Positions 14,634 to 21,657 of a stretch of DNA of 30,081 nucleotides are shown here, piece by piece. The first letter of the stretch is position 1; every line of letters begins with the position of its first letter. The notes under the pieces were generated by a model, which worked only from the letters and a program-made list of their open reading frames with translations, was not told the DNA's origin and searched no databases. The stretch comes from an uncultured Oscillospiraceae bacterium (GTDB taxonomy: Bacteria; Bacillota; Clostridia; Oscillospirales; Oscillospiraceae), in the NCBI GenBank assembly GCA_910579965.1, contig CAJTWF010000034.1:1-30081 (forward strand). The letters are read 5' to 3'. The position numbers were made by a program, and so were the translations under genes.

Positions 14634-14670
14634 ACCGCCTCCCGCACCATACTATGGTCCGGGAGGCGGT
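14634..14670 (-). promoter_or_regulatory. Hairpin covering the ribosome binding site of the 13897-14631 gene
   Basis: Arms 14634-14650 and 14654-14670 are 17 bases long with a single mismatch and a 3-base loop. Read on the minus strand, the 3' arm contains GGGAGGCGG, the ribosome binding site, and ends two bases before the ATG at 14631. It also lies 23 bases past the stop of the M23 gene, so it could act as a processing stop for that message. Little T-run follows, so plain termination is less likely. Confidence 0.6.
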
Positions 14671-14692
14671 ATTATACGTTATCCTCAAAGAA

Positions 14693-15916
14693 CTACCACG
14701 CCTTGATGTATCCGGGCAGGTAGTTGAGGGGATTGACCCGGCTGCCCCCCTCAGTGATCTCGTAGTGGAGGTGGGGTCCGCTGGAGATGCCCGTGGAGCC
14801 GGTAACGCCGATCACCTGCCCCTGGCTCACCACATCCCCCTCCTTCACCGCCCGGGAGCTCATGTGGGCGTAAAGGGTGGTGTTCCCCGGACCGTGCTGG
14901 ATGACCACATACTCCCCGTAGGAGCTGGACCGCTTGGAGATGGTCACAATGCCAGCCTTGGTGGCCAGTACGTTGGTGCTGTAGCCCACGCCGCCGATGT
15001 CCACCCCCTTGTGGTTAGTGGACGCGCCCTTGATGCCAGTGTCACGTCCGCCCATGGGGGAGGTGATCCGCTTGCTCTTGGTCTCCGGCCAGATGTATCC
15101 GCCCGCAGTGGCCGTCCAGTTCATTTGCGCCGCAGCCATCTGCTCCGCCAGCTCCCGCTCCTTCTTCTTGATCTCCTGCTGGATGCGGGCCTCCTCTTTT
15201 TCCTTCTCCTGGAGCAGCAGCTCGGCGGCCTCCTGGTCGGCCTGAAGCTCCTTCACCATCTGGTCGGCGGCCTTGCGCTGCTCATCCAGCTCCGCCTTCT
15301 TGCTCTCCAGATCCTTCTTGGCCTCCTCGGCCTCGCCCTTCAGCGCCTCCTGATAGGCCTGCTTCTCCTCAATCTGTCTGCGCAGCTGCCGCAGCTGGTC
15401 CAGGACGGCCTGGTCGTAGTTCATGACCTCCTGCACGTCCGAGAGGCGGCTGAGCAGGTCGGAGAAGCTGTCCGCCTTGAAGAGGACGGACCAGTAGGTG
15501 GTTGTTCCGGACTCCTCCATCACCCGCGCACGCTCACAGAACAGGGCGTACTGCTGCTCCTCCTCCCGCCGGTTCTCCTCCAGCTCCAGGGCCGTCTGGC
15601 TCAGCAGAGCCTCGTAGCCGGAGATCTGGTCCTCCGTGTTTTTGATCTCCCGCTCGGTGACAGAGATCTGCTGGTCCAGCAGCGTCCGGCGCTGAATGGC
15701 GTTATTCTTGTCGTTTTTCAGCTGAGAGAGCTGGTCCTGGATGTCCTTTTTCTCGCTGGTCAGACCCTTTTTGTCGTCCTTCAGCTTGTCTATGTCCTTT
15801 TGGCTCACCGCCTGGGCCACAGGCAGCACGCCACCCTCCTCCTTCACAGGGAGCACGGCCGCCAGCATCAGCGCCGCCAGCACCAGGGGTAGTATTCTTC
15901 GCCAATTTTTCATCAT
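14693..15916 (-). CDS. EnvC/PcsB-like murein hydrolase (coiled coil + M23 peptidase)
   Basis: A 407-residue secreted protein. A signal peptide (ILPLVLAALMLAAVLPV) is followed by about 220 residues of coiled coil rich in Lys, Glu and Gln (to about residue 260), then a LytM/M23 domain. All metal ligands of the M23 peptidase are present: NHKGVDIGG (His302, Asp306), YAHMSS (His351) and HLHYE (His382, His384), so it should cut peptidoglycan cross-bridges itself, unlike E. coli EnvC, which lacks them. This domain order is that of hydrolases controlled by FtsEX, and ftsE-ftsX are the next genes upstream on the same strand. The start is one of two adjacent ATGs (15916 or 15913); the ribosome binding site is weak. 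A 211-base gap to ftsX holds no gene I can support. Confidence 0.9.
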   Translation of the reverse strand: MMKNWRRILPLVLAALMLAAVLPVKEEGGVLPVAQAVSQKDIDKLKDDKKGLTSEKKDIQDQLSQLKNDKNNAIQRRTLLDQQISVTEREIKNTEDQISGYEALLSQTALELEENRREEEQQYALFCERARVMEESGTTTYWSVLFKADSFSDLLSRLSDVQEVMNYDQAVLDQLRQLRRQIEEKQAYQEALKGEAEEAKKDLESKKAELDEQRKAADQMVKELQADQEAAELLLQEKEKEEARIQQEIKKKERELAEQMAAAQMNWTATAGGYIWPETKSKRITSPMGGRDTGIKGASTNHKGVDIGGVGYSTNVLATKAGIVTISKRSSSYGEYVVIQHGPGNTTLYAHMSSRAVKEGDVVSQGQVIGVTGSTGISSGPHLHYEITEGGSRVNPLNYLPGYIKAW

Positions 15917-16127
15917 ATGTAATTTGACCCTTTCCTGTTCCGTTTCTTCGCCGCAGCGTCAGACAAAGGCGCCGCCGATACATTTTTAGCGATAGCCCCG
16001 CAGTACAGCCGCAGGGAGGGCGCTGCGGAAAAGAGCCCAAAAGAAAAACGTAAGAGGCGCTTTCTGCTGTACCGGCGCTTCCTTTTCCGGTCCCGCCGTG
16101 TGTCTCCGGGACTGCCGGAGGTCAGAA

Positions 16128-17021
16128 CTATACCTGCAAAAACTTCCGTATGGCGCTGAGGCTCCCGCCCACGCCGATGAACATGCCGGCGGCGGCAAAG
16201 ATCACAGCCACATACTCCCACATGGTCTCAAAGGGCACCACGGAGATGAGGTTGATGGTGTCGTTGGTGGCCACAGACCGGGCCACCGCCTCGTAGAGCC
16301 CCCACTGGAGGAAAAAACCGATCACCGCCGAGAACAGCCCCAGCAGAAATCCCTCGTACACAAAGGGCCAGCGGATAAAGCCGTTGGTAGCGCCCACCAT
16401 CTTCATGATGGCGATCTCGTCCCGCCGGTCAAATGTAGTGAGCTTGATGGTGTTGGCGATGATGAACACGGACACCAGAAACAGCACCGCAATGAGCACC
16501 ACGCACACGATGCCCGCCACGTTGCGGATAGTGATGAACCCGGCGGCCTCGTCCTCGTAGGCGCTCACGTTCCCCGGCCCGATGCCCTCCACCGCCTCCA
16601 GGTCCGCCTTGGTCTGTCCCATGAGGCCGATATCCTTTAAGTCGATGGCGTAGCGGTGGCGGAAGTTCTCGTCCGGCAGGCCCTGGAAGAGCTCGTCTTC
16701 CTCATACCGGTCCCGGAAGGCCGCCGCCGCCTCCTCGTTGGAGATAAAGCTCGCCTTGGACACGTTGTCCACCGCCAGCAGCTTCGACTCCAGGGCCCGG
16801 GCCTCCGTCTCGCTCAGGCTCTTGTCCACAAAGGCCAGCATCTGGTTCTGGGCCTCCATGTCCTCCAGCATGGCGTTGGCGTTCACTGCCACCAGGGTGA
16901 AGGTGCCCATAATCAGCAGGCAGGCCACTGTGATGCCGATGGCGGCAAAGGACATGAAGCCATGGCTGAACATGTTGTACGCGCCCTCCCGGGCGAAATA
17001 GAAAAAGTTGTGTCTCCCCAC
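16128..17021 (-). CDS. ftsX: Cell-division ABC transporter permease FtsX
   Basis: FtsX, 297 residues, is the membrane partner of FtsE. It does not transport but passes the ATPase signal across the membrane to a cell-wall hydrolase. Four hydrophobic segments are visible: one near residues 20-48 (FMSFAAIGITVACLLIMGTF), then a large extracellular loop (about 50-165), then three more (AGIVCVVLIAVLFLVSVFII, FLLGLFSAVIGFFLQWGLY, MWEYVAVIFAAAGMFIGVGG). The cytoplasmic RRDEIAIMKMVGAT motif is the FtsE contact of the family. It starts with GTG at 17021 after AAGGAGA, 3 bases past the ftsE stop. The EnvC/PcsB-like peptidase downstream is the likely target. Confidence 0.95.
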   Translation of the reverse strand: MGRHNFFYFAREGAYNMFSHGFMSFAAIGITVACLLIMGTFTLVAVNANAMLEDMEAQNQMLAFVDKSLSETEARALESKLLAVDNVSKASFISNEEAAAAFRDRYEEDELFQGLPDENFRHRYAIDLKDIGLMGQTKADLEAVEGIGPGNVSAYEDEAAGFITIRNVAGIVCVVLIAVLFLVSVFIIANTIKLTTFDRRDEIAIMKMVGATNGFIRWPFVYEGFLLGLFSAVIGFFLQWGLYEAVARSVATNDTINLISVVPFETMWEYVAVIFAAAGMFIGVGGSLSAIRKFLQV

Positions 17022-17024
17022 TGG

Positions 17025-17705
17025 TTATCTCCTTCCGTACCAGCCCTTGCCGTCGCTGACCACCCGGCCCCGCTCCAGCATGACCACCCGCTTGTCGAAG
17101 CGGTTGACCAGGTCCTTCTCATGGGTCACCACCAGCACCGTGGTGCCCAGGGCGTTGATCCGCTCCAGCAGGCGCATGATCTCCAGGGAACGGGCCGGGT
17201 CCAGGTTCCCGGTGGGCTCGTCGGCAATGATGGTGCTGGGGTTGTTAAGCAGGGCCCGGGCGATGGCCACCCGCTGCTGCTCCCCGCCGGACAGCTCCGT
17301 GGGAAGCCGCCGGCCCTTGTTCTCCAGTCCCACCAGATTCAGGCAGTAGGGGATGCGCTTTTTGATCTCCCTGGGCCCCGCGCCCACCGCCCGCATGGCA
17401 AAGACCATGTTGTCATAGACCGTCTTGTGATCGATGAGGCGGAAATCCTGGAAAATAACCCCCACCGTCCGCCGCATATGGGGGATCTGCCACTCCCGGA
17501 TGTTTTGCAGGGAGAAGCCGTTGACCATCACCCGGCCGGCGCTGGGCTCGATCTCCCCGATGAGCAGCTTGATGACCGTGCTCTTACCGCTGCCCGAAGG
17601 GCCTACCATAAATACAAATTCCCCGTCCTGGATCTCCATAGACAGCCCGTTGAGGGCGTGGGTGCCGTTGGGGTATTCCTTCACTACGTCTGTCAGTCGT
17701 ATCAT
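17025..17705 (-). CDS. ftsE: Cell-division ABC transporter ATPase FtsE
   Basis: A 226-residue ABC ATPase. Walker A is GPSGSGKST (35-43), the Q-loop is in GVIFQDFRLI, the signature is LSGGEQQRVAIARAL (138-152), Walker B is TIIADEPTGNLD (158-169, catalytic Glu163), and the H-loop is VVTHEKDLV. The start at 17705 (MIRLTDVVKEYPNGTHAL) is the family's usual one. The frame is open further upstream to 18161, but that sequence is not FtsE-like and contains the promoter. GGAAGGG lies 11 bases before the ATG. With ftsX and the M23 gene it forms the FtsEX-hydrolase module for division or elongation of the cell wall. Confidence 0.95.
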   Translation of the reverse strand: MIRLTDVVKEYPNGTHALNGLSMEIQDGEFVFMVGPSGSGKSTVIKLLIGEIEPSAGRVMVNGFSLQNIREWQIPHMRRTVGVIFQDFRLIDHKTVYDNMVFAMRAVGAGPREIKKRIPYCLNLVGLENKGRRLPTELSGGEQQRVAIARALLNNPSTIIADEPTGNLDPARSLEIMRLLERINALGTTVLVVTHEKDLVNRFDKRVVMLERGRVVSDGKGWYGRR

Positions 17706-17746
17706 CGTCTTGCGTACCCTTCCTTGCCGTCGCTCCACTGTGTTAT

Positions 17747-17775
17747 TATGTAAACAATTCCTCAGAAAAAGACAA
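17747..17775 (-). promoter_or_regulatory. ftsEX promoter
   Basis: On the minus strand TTGTCT (17770-17775), 17-base spacer, TACATA (17747-17752), 41 bases before the ftsE start. Confidence 0.5.
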
Positions 17776-17960
17776 ATATCACCGATACCATGATACACAA
17801 TGGATTGCTCTGCGTCAAGGGAAGAAACGCTGTTTTCGCCAAATTTCTTGCCGCCGGCCTCTGCCAACTTCTGCCGGCAAATGTCTGTCACGTCAAATTT
17901 CTCCATCCTTCCTCTCAAAAAAGAGATTGTTAAGCTGCCTTTTTTTGACAGCCCCGCGGG

Positions 17961-18001
17961 AAGAGATGTATTTGCCTTTGCAGAAGATAAATACATCTCT
18001 T
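17961..18001. repeat. 13-bp inverted repeat upstream of a short ORF
   Basis: AAGAGATGTATTT (17961-17973) pairs perfectly with 17989-18001 across a 15-base spacer. It follows a TTGACA (17945-17950) and lies 33 bases before the ATG at 18035, so it could be an operator or a leader hairpin. AT-rich compared with its surroundings. Confidence 0.6.
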
Positions 18002-18034
18002 TCATAAGAACAGACTTAAAGGAGGTCCCCGTAC

Positions 18035-18097
18035 ATGGACAACAAAACCAGCTGGCACCAGGTGCTGCTGGGGGCGCGGTGCGCCGCACCACACTGA
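18035..18097 (+). pseudogene. Start of a broken gene or 20-residue peptide
   Basis: The ATG is preceded by a consensus AGGAGG (18020-18025, nine-base spacing), but the frame runs for only 20 codons (MDNKTSWHQVLLGARCAAPH). One frame shift later an open stretch continues to 18195 (RTTLIGAAVWHGLTEG and on). The excellent initiation site with so short a product suggests a decayed gene; a real micro-peptide or a sequencing error are the alternatives. Confidence 0.35.
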
Positions 18098-18272
18098 TCG
18101 GAGCGGCGGTCTGGCATGGCCTGACGGAAGGCTTGTCTACCCTTTGTATTTCTATGCCCACCTGGCTACGGATATTCCGGGAGTGTCCCCAATAAGGGTA
18201 TTATTAAAGAAGTGAGTACATCCCAAGAGAAGATCCCGAACGTCCTGATACAGGCATCCGGGGGCTGTTCGC

Positions 18273-18640
18273 TTATTTGACCCGCACGGTGCAGGACCGG
18301 GACTGGCTGCCCTGGGAGACCGTGCAGGTGGTCATGCCCTTGCTGACGGCGGTGGCGGAACCGTCCCGCCATCGGTGGCGATGCCGCTGCCGCTCACATG
18401 CCAGGTCAGCGTGGAGGCGACGCCGCTGAGGGACAGCTGTCCAGCTCTCGCCCACCACGAGGGTCATGTCCTCCCAATTCAGCTTGTTGGCCTCGCCGGA
18501 GCCGCCGGTCCCGGAGCTGCCGGAGCCGCCTGTGGAGGCTCCGGCGCTGCCGCCTGTAATCCGGTACAGACATGATTTGCAGCTGTACCGCGCCGGTACT
18601 GTCGCAGGAGAGCAGGTGTACCGGCAGATGTAAGCAGCGG
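18273..18640 (-). pseudogene. Frameshifted remnant of a Gly/Ser-linker + Ig-like (BIG2) surface protein
   Basis: Read on the minus strand across three frames, the DNA gives a Gly/Ser/Thr-rich linker (GGSAGASTGGSGSSGTGG), then LNWEDMTLVVGESW, then after one shift LSLSGVASTLTWHVSGSGIAT, then after a second shift DGSATAVSKGMTTCTVSQ and TCTVRVK-like residues up to a stop at 18273. Put together this is one bacterial Ig-like (BIG2) domain, as found at the end of secreted or surface proteins of gut Clostridia. No single frame carries it and no start is present, so it is a decayed or misread gene end. Confidence 0.65.
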
Positions 18641-18720
18641 TAGGCGCCGCCGAAGCGCGTCAACTATAGCAAATAGCTGAATGCACAAAAACTCTTGTTA
18701 AGATTTTGTCAAAATGTCCA

Positions 18721-18749
18721 TTGCTCTTTTTCGACAAATGTGGTATGAT
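18721..18749 (+). promoter_or_regulatory. Promoter of the riboswitch-flotillin transcript
   Basis: TTGCTC (18721-18726), 17-base spacer, TATGAT (18744-18749), with TGG just before it giving an extended -10. Transcription would begin about 18756, at the first base of the riboswitch. Confidence 0.6.
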
Positions 18750-18755
18750 AACAGT

Positions 18756-18889
18756 GTCAAAAGGGAGTAGTTCCCCGGTACGCCGGGGCGCGCACCGTCA
18801 GGACGGCGTTCACCACGCCCGGGACGCGCGGAGGTCTCCAGCTGGGATCTTAACGAGACTTTTACCGGGAGGTAGAGGTCTCGTTTTTT
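18756..18889 (+). promoter_or_regulatory. yybP-ykoY-type (manganese) riboswitch leader
   Basis: The leader has the class landmarks in order: AAAAG (18759-18763) running into GGGAGTAG (18763-18770), a CCCCGG/CCGGGG hairpin (18773-18788), CGTCA (18796-18800), and AACGAGACTTTTACC (18852-18866). AAAAG can pair with CTTTT (18859-18863) to close the P1 helix. The same CTTTT is needed for the terminator stem at 18854-18883, so metal binding would open the terminator: an ON switch, as known for yybP-ykoY. Identified by eye; a covariance search would settle it. The target is a flotillin gene, not the usual manganese exporter or TerC gene. Confidence 0.75.
18854..18889 (+). terminator. Riboswitch-controlled terminator
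   Basis: Stem 18854-18866 with 18871-18883 (CGAGACTTTTACC against GGTAGAGGTCTCG, two G-T pairs), 4-base loop, then six T. It lies 78 bases before the flotillin start. Confidence 0.85.
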
Positions 18890-18967
18890 CGTACCCGGGT
18901 GCGAGAGAACCCTCCCCGCTGACAGACAGAGAAAGTAAGCGGACATATTTTTAAAGGAGGAGAAAAC

Positions 18968-20440
18968 ATGCCTGATATCGTAAAAATCATTCTGCCCATC
19001 GCCCTTGTGGCCGTCATTGCGCTGCTGTTCTTCCTGGGCTACCTGAAAGCGCCGCCGGATACCGCCTACATCATCTCCGGCCTGGGCCGCAAGCGCATCC
19101 TCATCGGCAAGGCCGGCTGGCGGGTGCCCTTCTTTGAGCGGGTGGACAAGCTGAGCCTGCGGATCATGCAGGTGGACGTGAAGACCAGCGAGGCCGTGCC
19201 CACCAACGAGTTCATCAACGTCACCGTGGACGGCGTGGCCAACGTGAAAATCAGCTCCGATCCCGATCTGCTCAAGCTGGCCGCCGAGGCCCTGCTGGGC
19301 AAGCGGCCGGAGGAGCTGGTGAGCCTGGTCACCCAGGTGCTGGAGGGCAACATGCGGGAGATCGTGGGCTCCGTGGGCCTCAAGGAGATGGTCCAGGACC
19401 GCCAGGGCGTGGCCAGGAAGATCACGGAGAACGTGGTCCCCGACATGCGCAAGCTGGGCCTTGAGGTGGTCAACTTCAACATCCAGAACTTCAAGGACGG
19501 GGCGGGCACCATTGAGAACATGGGTATCGACAACGTGGAGCAGATCCGCAAGAACGCCCAGATCGCCAAGGCCAACGCCCAGCGTGACATCGCCATCGCC
19601 ACCTCCCAGGCCCAGCAGGAGGCCAATGCGGTGAAGGTCCAGGCGGAGAAGATGATCGCCGAGCAGGACGCGGCTCTGGCCATCCAGCAGGCGGAGATGA
19701 AGGTGAAGGCGGACGCCAAGAGAGCCGAGGCCGACGCGGCCTACTCCATCCAGCAGGAGACCCAGCGCAAGACCATCGAGGTCACCCGGGTCAGCGCCGA
19801 CATCGCCCGCAAGGAGAAGGAGGCGGAGCTGGCGGATCGGGAGATCGCCATCAAGGAGCGCCAGCTGGACGCGGAGGTCCGCAAGCAGGCGGACGCTATG
19901 AAGTACAAGGCGGAGAAGGAGGCCGAGGCCGAGCTGGTCCGCCGTCAGAGGGACGCGGACGCCAAGGCATACGAGGCTCTCAAGGAGGCAGAGGCCCGCA
20001 AGGCCGAGGCGGAGGCCCTGCGCTTCTCCATGGAGCAGGAGGCCGAGGGCATCCGGGCCAAGGGTCTGGCGGAGGCCGAGGCCATTGAGAAGAAAGCGGA
20101 GGCCCAGAAGAAGATGGGCGAGGCCTCTGTGCTGGAGATGTACCTCAACGCCCTGCCTGACGTGGTGAAGAACGCCGCCGCCCCCCTGGCCCAGACCGAC
20201 AGGATCATTATGTACGGCGACGGCAACTCCACCAGGCTGGTCAAGGACGTCATGAGCTCCGCCAGCCAGGTGATGGACGGCGTGAAGGAGTCCACGGGCC
20301 TGGATCTCTCCGCCCTGCTGGCCGGGGTGGTGGGAGGCCGGATGGCGGCCCAGCCGGTGACGGTGGAGGTCACGCCGGCCCCGCCGCCGGAGACGGACGC
20401 CCTGGCCGCCGCCGGACAGGAGCCGGACAAGGAGGTCTAG
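18968..20440 (+). CDS. Flotillin-like SPFH-domain membrane scaffold protein
   Basis: A 490-residue flotillin (FloT/YqiK type). An N-terminal membrane segment (IVKIILPIALVAVIALLFFLGYL) is followed by the SPFH/band-7 domain (about 30-190). Then comes a long flotillin coiled coil rich in EA/KA repeats (about 195-385), and a C-terminal region ending in a Pro/Ala-rich tail. Flotillins organise membrane microdomains and affect fluidity and cell-wall synthesis. The NfeD-type partner often found beside floT is absent from the window. AAAGGAGG precedes the ATG. Expression appears to be under a manganese-type riboswitch, which is unexpected for this family. It is followed by a hairpin terminator. Confidence 0.93.
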   Translation: MPDIVKIILPIALVAVIALLFFLGYLKAPPDTAYIISGLGRKRILIGKAGWRVPFFERVDKLSLRIMQVDVKTSEAVPTNEFINVTVDGVANVKISSDPDLLKLAAEALLGKRPEELVSLVTQVLEGNMREIVGSVGLKEMVQDRQGVARKITENVVPDMRKLGLEVVNFNIQNFKDGAGTIENMGIDNVEQIRKNAQIAKANAQRDIAIATSQAQQEANAVKVQAEKMIAEQDAALAIQQAEMKVKADAKRAEADAAYSIQQETQRKTIEVTRVSADIARKEKEAELADREIAIKERQLDAEVRKQADAMKYKAEKEAEAELVRRQRDADAKAYEALKEAEARKAEAEALRFSMEQEAEGIRAKGLAEAEAIEKKAEAQKKMGEASVLEMYLNALPDVVKNAAAPLAQTDRIIMYGDGNSTRLVKDVMSSASQVMDGVKESTGLDLSALLAGVVGGRMAAQPVTVEVTPAPPPETDALAAAGQEPDKEV

Positions 20441-20479
20441 TCCCCGCCGGCAGGACAGCCCGGCTCTGATTTGCCCGTG

Positions 20480-20509
20480 AAGGGGCGGCAGCTTTCGCTG
20501 CCGCCCCTT
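20480..20509. terminator. Hairpin between flotillin and rubrerythrin genes
   Basis: A perfect 13-bp GC-rich stem (20480-20492 with 20497-20509), loop TTTC, short T-runs at both ends. It is shared by the two converging genes. Confidence 0.75.
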
Positions 20510-20530
20510 TGGCGTGCCGGCGAATGGCCG

Positions 20531-21121
20531 CTATTTTGCGTAGGGGGACAGCTCCAGGCGGATGAAATATCCCTGGTCATGGGAACAGACGGGGCACTTG
20601 GCGGGGGCCTGCTTTCCGGTGAATACATGTCCGCAGTTGAGGCAAATCCAGCCGGTCTCCACGTCGCTGACAAAGAGCTTGCCGTCGGCCATGAGCTTGG
20701 CGAAGCGGTCAAACCGGTCTGCGTGGACCTTCTCGATCTCGGCGATCTGGCGGAAGTGGCGGGCGATCTCCGCAAAGCCCTCCTCCTGTGCCTTTTCGGC
20801 AAAGGCGGGGTACACGTCGCCGAACTCGTCCATCTCGTGGCTCCTGGCCAGCTCCAGCAGCTTCTGGGGCTGCTCGGGCAGGTCCACGGGGTAGTTGGCG
20901 GTGATGGTCACGTTCTCACAGCCCGCCTTCTTGAGGTGGCTGTAGAACACCTTAGCGTGGGCCAGCTCCTGCTGGGCGGTGTAGAGAAACACCGCCTCCA
21001 GCACGTGCAGCTTCTCCTGACAGCAGGTGCTGGCGGCAAAGGTGTAGCGGTTTCTGGCCTGGCTCTCCCCGGCAAAGGCCCGCAGAAGATTTTCTTTGGT
21101 GACGCTCTCTCGCAAATCCAT
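20531..21121 (-). CDS. rbr: Rubrerythrin
   Basis: A 196-residue rubrerythrin, a peroxide-reducing non-haem iron protein of anaerobes. The four-helix di-iron domain shows FAGESQARNRYTF, the central QQELAHAK (E-x-x-H) and EIEKVHADRF (E-x-x-H). The C-terminal rubredoxin domain has both Cys pairs (ICLNCG and CPVCSHD). The start at 21121 follows AAGGAG; the frame is open much further upstream, but that part is only the antisense of the Asn/Gln-repeat gene. It probably protects against oxidative stress. Confidence 0.96.
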   Translation of the reverse strand: MDLRESVTKENLLRAFAGESQARNRYTFAASTCCQEKLHVLEAVFLYTAQQELAHAKVFYSHLKKAGCENVTITANYPVDLPEQPQKLLELARSHEMDEFGDVYPAFAEKAQEEGFAEIARHFRQIAEIEKVHADRFDRFAKLMADGKLFVSDVETGWICLNCGHVFTGKQAPAKCPVCSHDQGYFIRLELSPYAK

Positions 21122-21228
21122 AGGGAAATTGCTCCTTTCCAAATTGCTCAGAGCCCGGCTGCGGCAGGCGGGCTCCGGAATATCCCTAGTGTTTTCCGAA
21201 ACTTTCCGTTTATTCCCCCCATGGGCTG

Positions 21229-21234
21229 TATAAT
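21229..21234 (+). promoter_or_regulatory. -10 box of the Asn/Gln-rich peptide gene
   Basis: A consensus TATAAT 58 bases before the ATG at 21293. No convincing -35 box is seen, so the promoter may need an activator or another sigma factor. Confidence 0.4.
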
Positions 21235-21292
21235 GCCCCGCACAATGGGAAACAATAGGCACGTACCGCTTTTGGAAAGGAGGCTGCCTCTT

Positions 21293-21397
21293 ATGAAGAA
21301 CAACCAGAATCAGAATCAGAATAACAACCAGAACCAGAACAGCAACCAGAACCAGAATCAGAATCAGAATCAGAACAACAATCAGAACAAGCGCTGA
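21293..21397 (+). CDS. 34-residue Asn/Gln-rich micro-protein
   Basis: A complete small gene: AAAGGAGG eight bases before the ATG, a -10 box upstream, and its own terminator 14 bases after the stop. The product starts MKNNQ and ends NKR. Of 34 residues 18 are Asn and 11 Gln, with only Met, Ser, Lys and Arg besides. The coding DNA is a near-tandem hexamer (CAGAAY). Such N/Q-rich chains are known to be prion-like or amyloid-prone, or to serve in spore coats. Which applies here is not visible. Both flanking genes lie on other transcripts, so it is expressed on its own. Confidence 0.8.
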   Translation: MKNNQNQNQNNNQNQNSNQNQNQNQNQNNNQNKR

Positions 21398-21410
21398 TCG
21401 AGGACGGACA

Positions 21411-21449
21411 GGCCGCCGGCAGGAGAAGATGCCGGCGGCCCTTGCTTTT
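21411..21449 (+). terminator. Terminator of the Asn/Gln-rich peptide gene
   Basis: GGCCGCCGGC (21411-21420) pairs perfectly with 21431-21440 over a 10-base loop, followed by CTTGCTTTT. Confidence 0.8.
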
Positions 21450-21516
21450 CTATACCAAGGCGGGGCTGCCTTTTTTGTCAGAGCTGATAAAAATGATTTC
21501 GTCTTGCAGGAGCATC

Positions 21517-21545
21517 TTGACATTCCGGCAAAACAGCGGTTTAAT
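21517..21545 (+). promoter_or_regulatory. crr-ptsH-ptsI promoter
   Basis: TTGACA (21517-21522), 17-base spacer, TTTAAT (21540-21545). A TATAAT at 21547-21552 overlaps this region but is spaced too far from the TTGACA. The leader to the first gene is about 105 bases. An interrupted inverted repeat around CGGCAGACCGGGAG lies in it, without a clear antiterminator target. Confidence 0.55.
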
Positions 21546-21657
21546 GTATAATAGAGACCCTTCTCCTCCCGGCAGACCGGGAGATTTTCCCCGCGCTTAC
21601 CAGCCGCGCATATCGCCGCGCTGGAAATGAACTGAAAATCACAGGAGGAATACGAAT

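Larger units (their letters stand above)
17776..18720. other. Gene-poor stretch with hairpin, abortive ORF and decayed gene
   Basis: No intact gene of normal size is supported here. The stretch holds a 13-bp inverted repeat, a 20-codon ORF with a perfect ribosome binding site, and the frameshifted end of an Ig-like domain protein on the minus strand, each listed separately. Longer open frames on either strand have no ribosome binding site and no recognisable sequence. Confidence 0.6.

Noticed and set aside
14594..15892. A 432-residue plus-strand open frame opposite the M23 peptidase gene
   Set aside because: It is the Leu-rich antisense of a coiled-coil gene in GC-rich DNA; the M23 domain on the minus strand is unambiguous.
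15917..16127. Minus-strand open frames between ftsX and the M23 gene
   Set aside because: The frames have no ribosome binding site and Arg/Pro/Ser-rich translations typical of non-coding GC-rich DNA; no RNA gene is recognised either.
17706..18161. N-terminal extension of ftsE (open frame to 18161)
   Set aside because: FtsE proteins start at MIRL/MI-type residues; the extra part has no family likeness and covers the promoter.
21299..21390. CRISPR-like or satellite repeat
   Set aside because: The hexamer CAGAAY repeat is in frame within a gene with start, ribosome binding site and stop; there are no spacers.
21122..21523. N-terminal extension of rubrerythrin to 21523
   Set aside because: It is the antisense of the Asn/Gln repeat and gives a Leu/Ile/Val-repeat string; the ATG at 21121 has AAGGAG.
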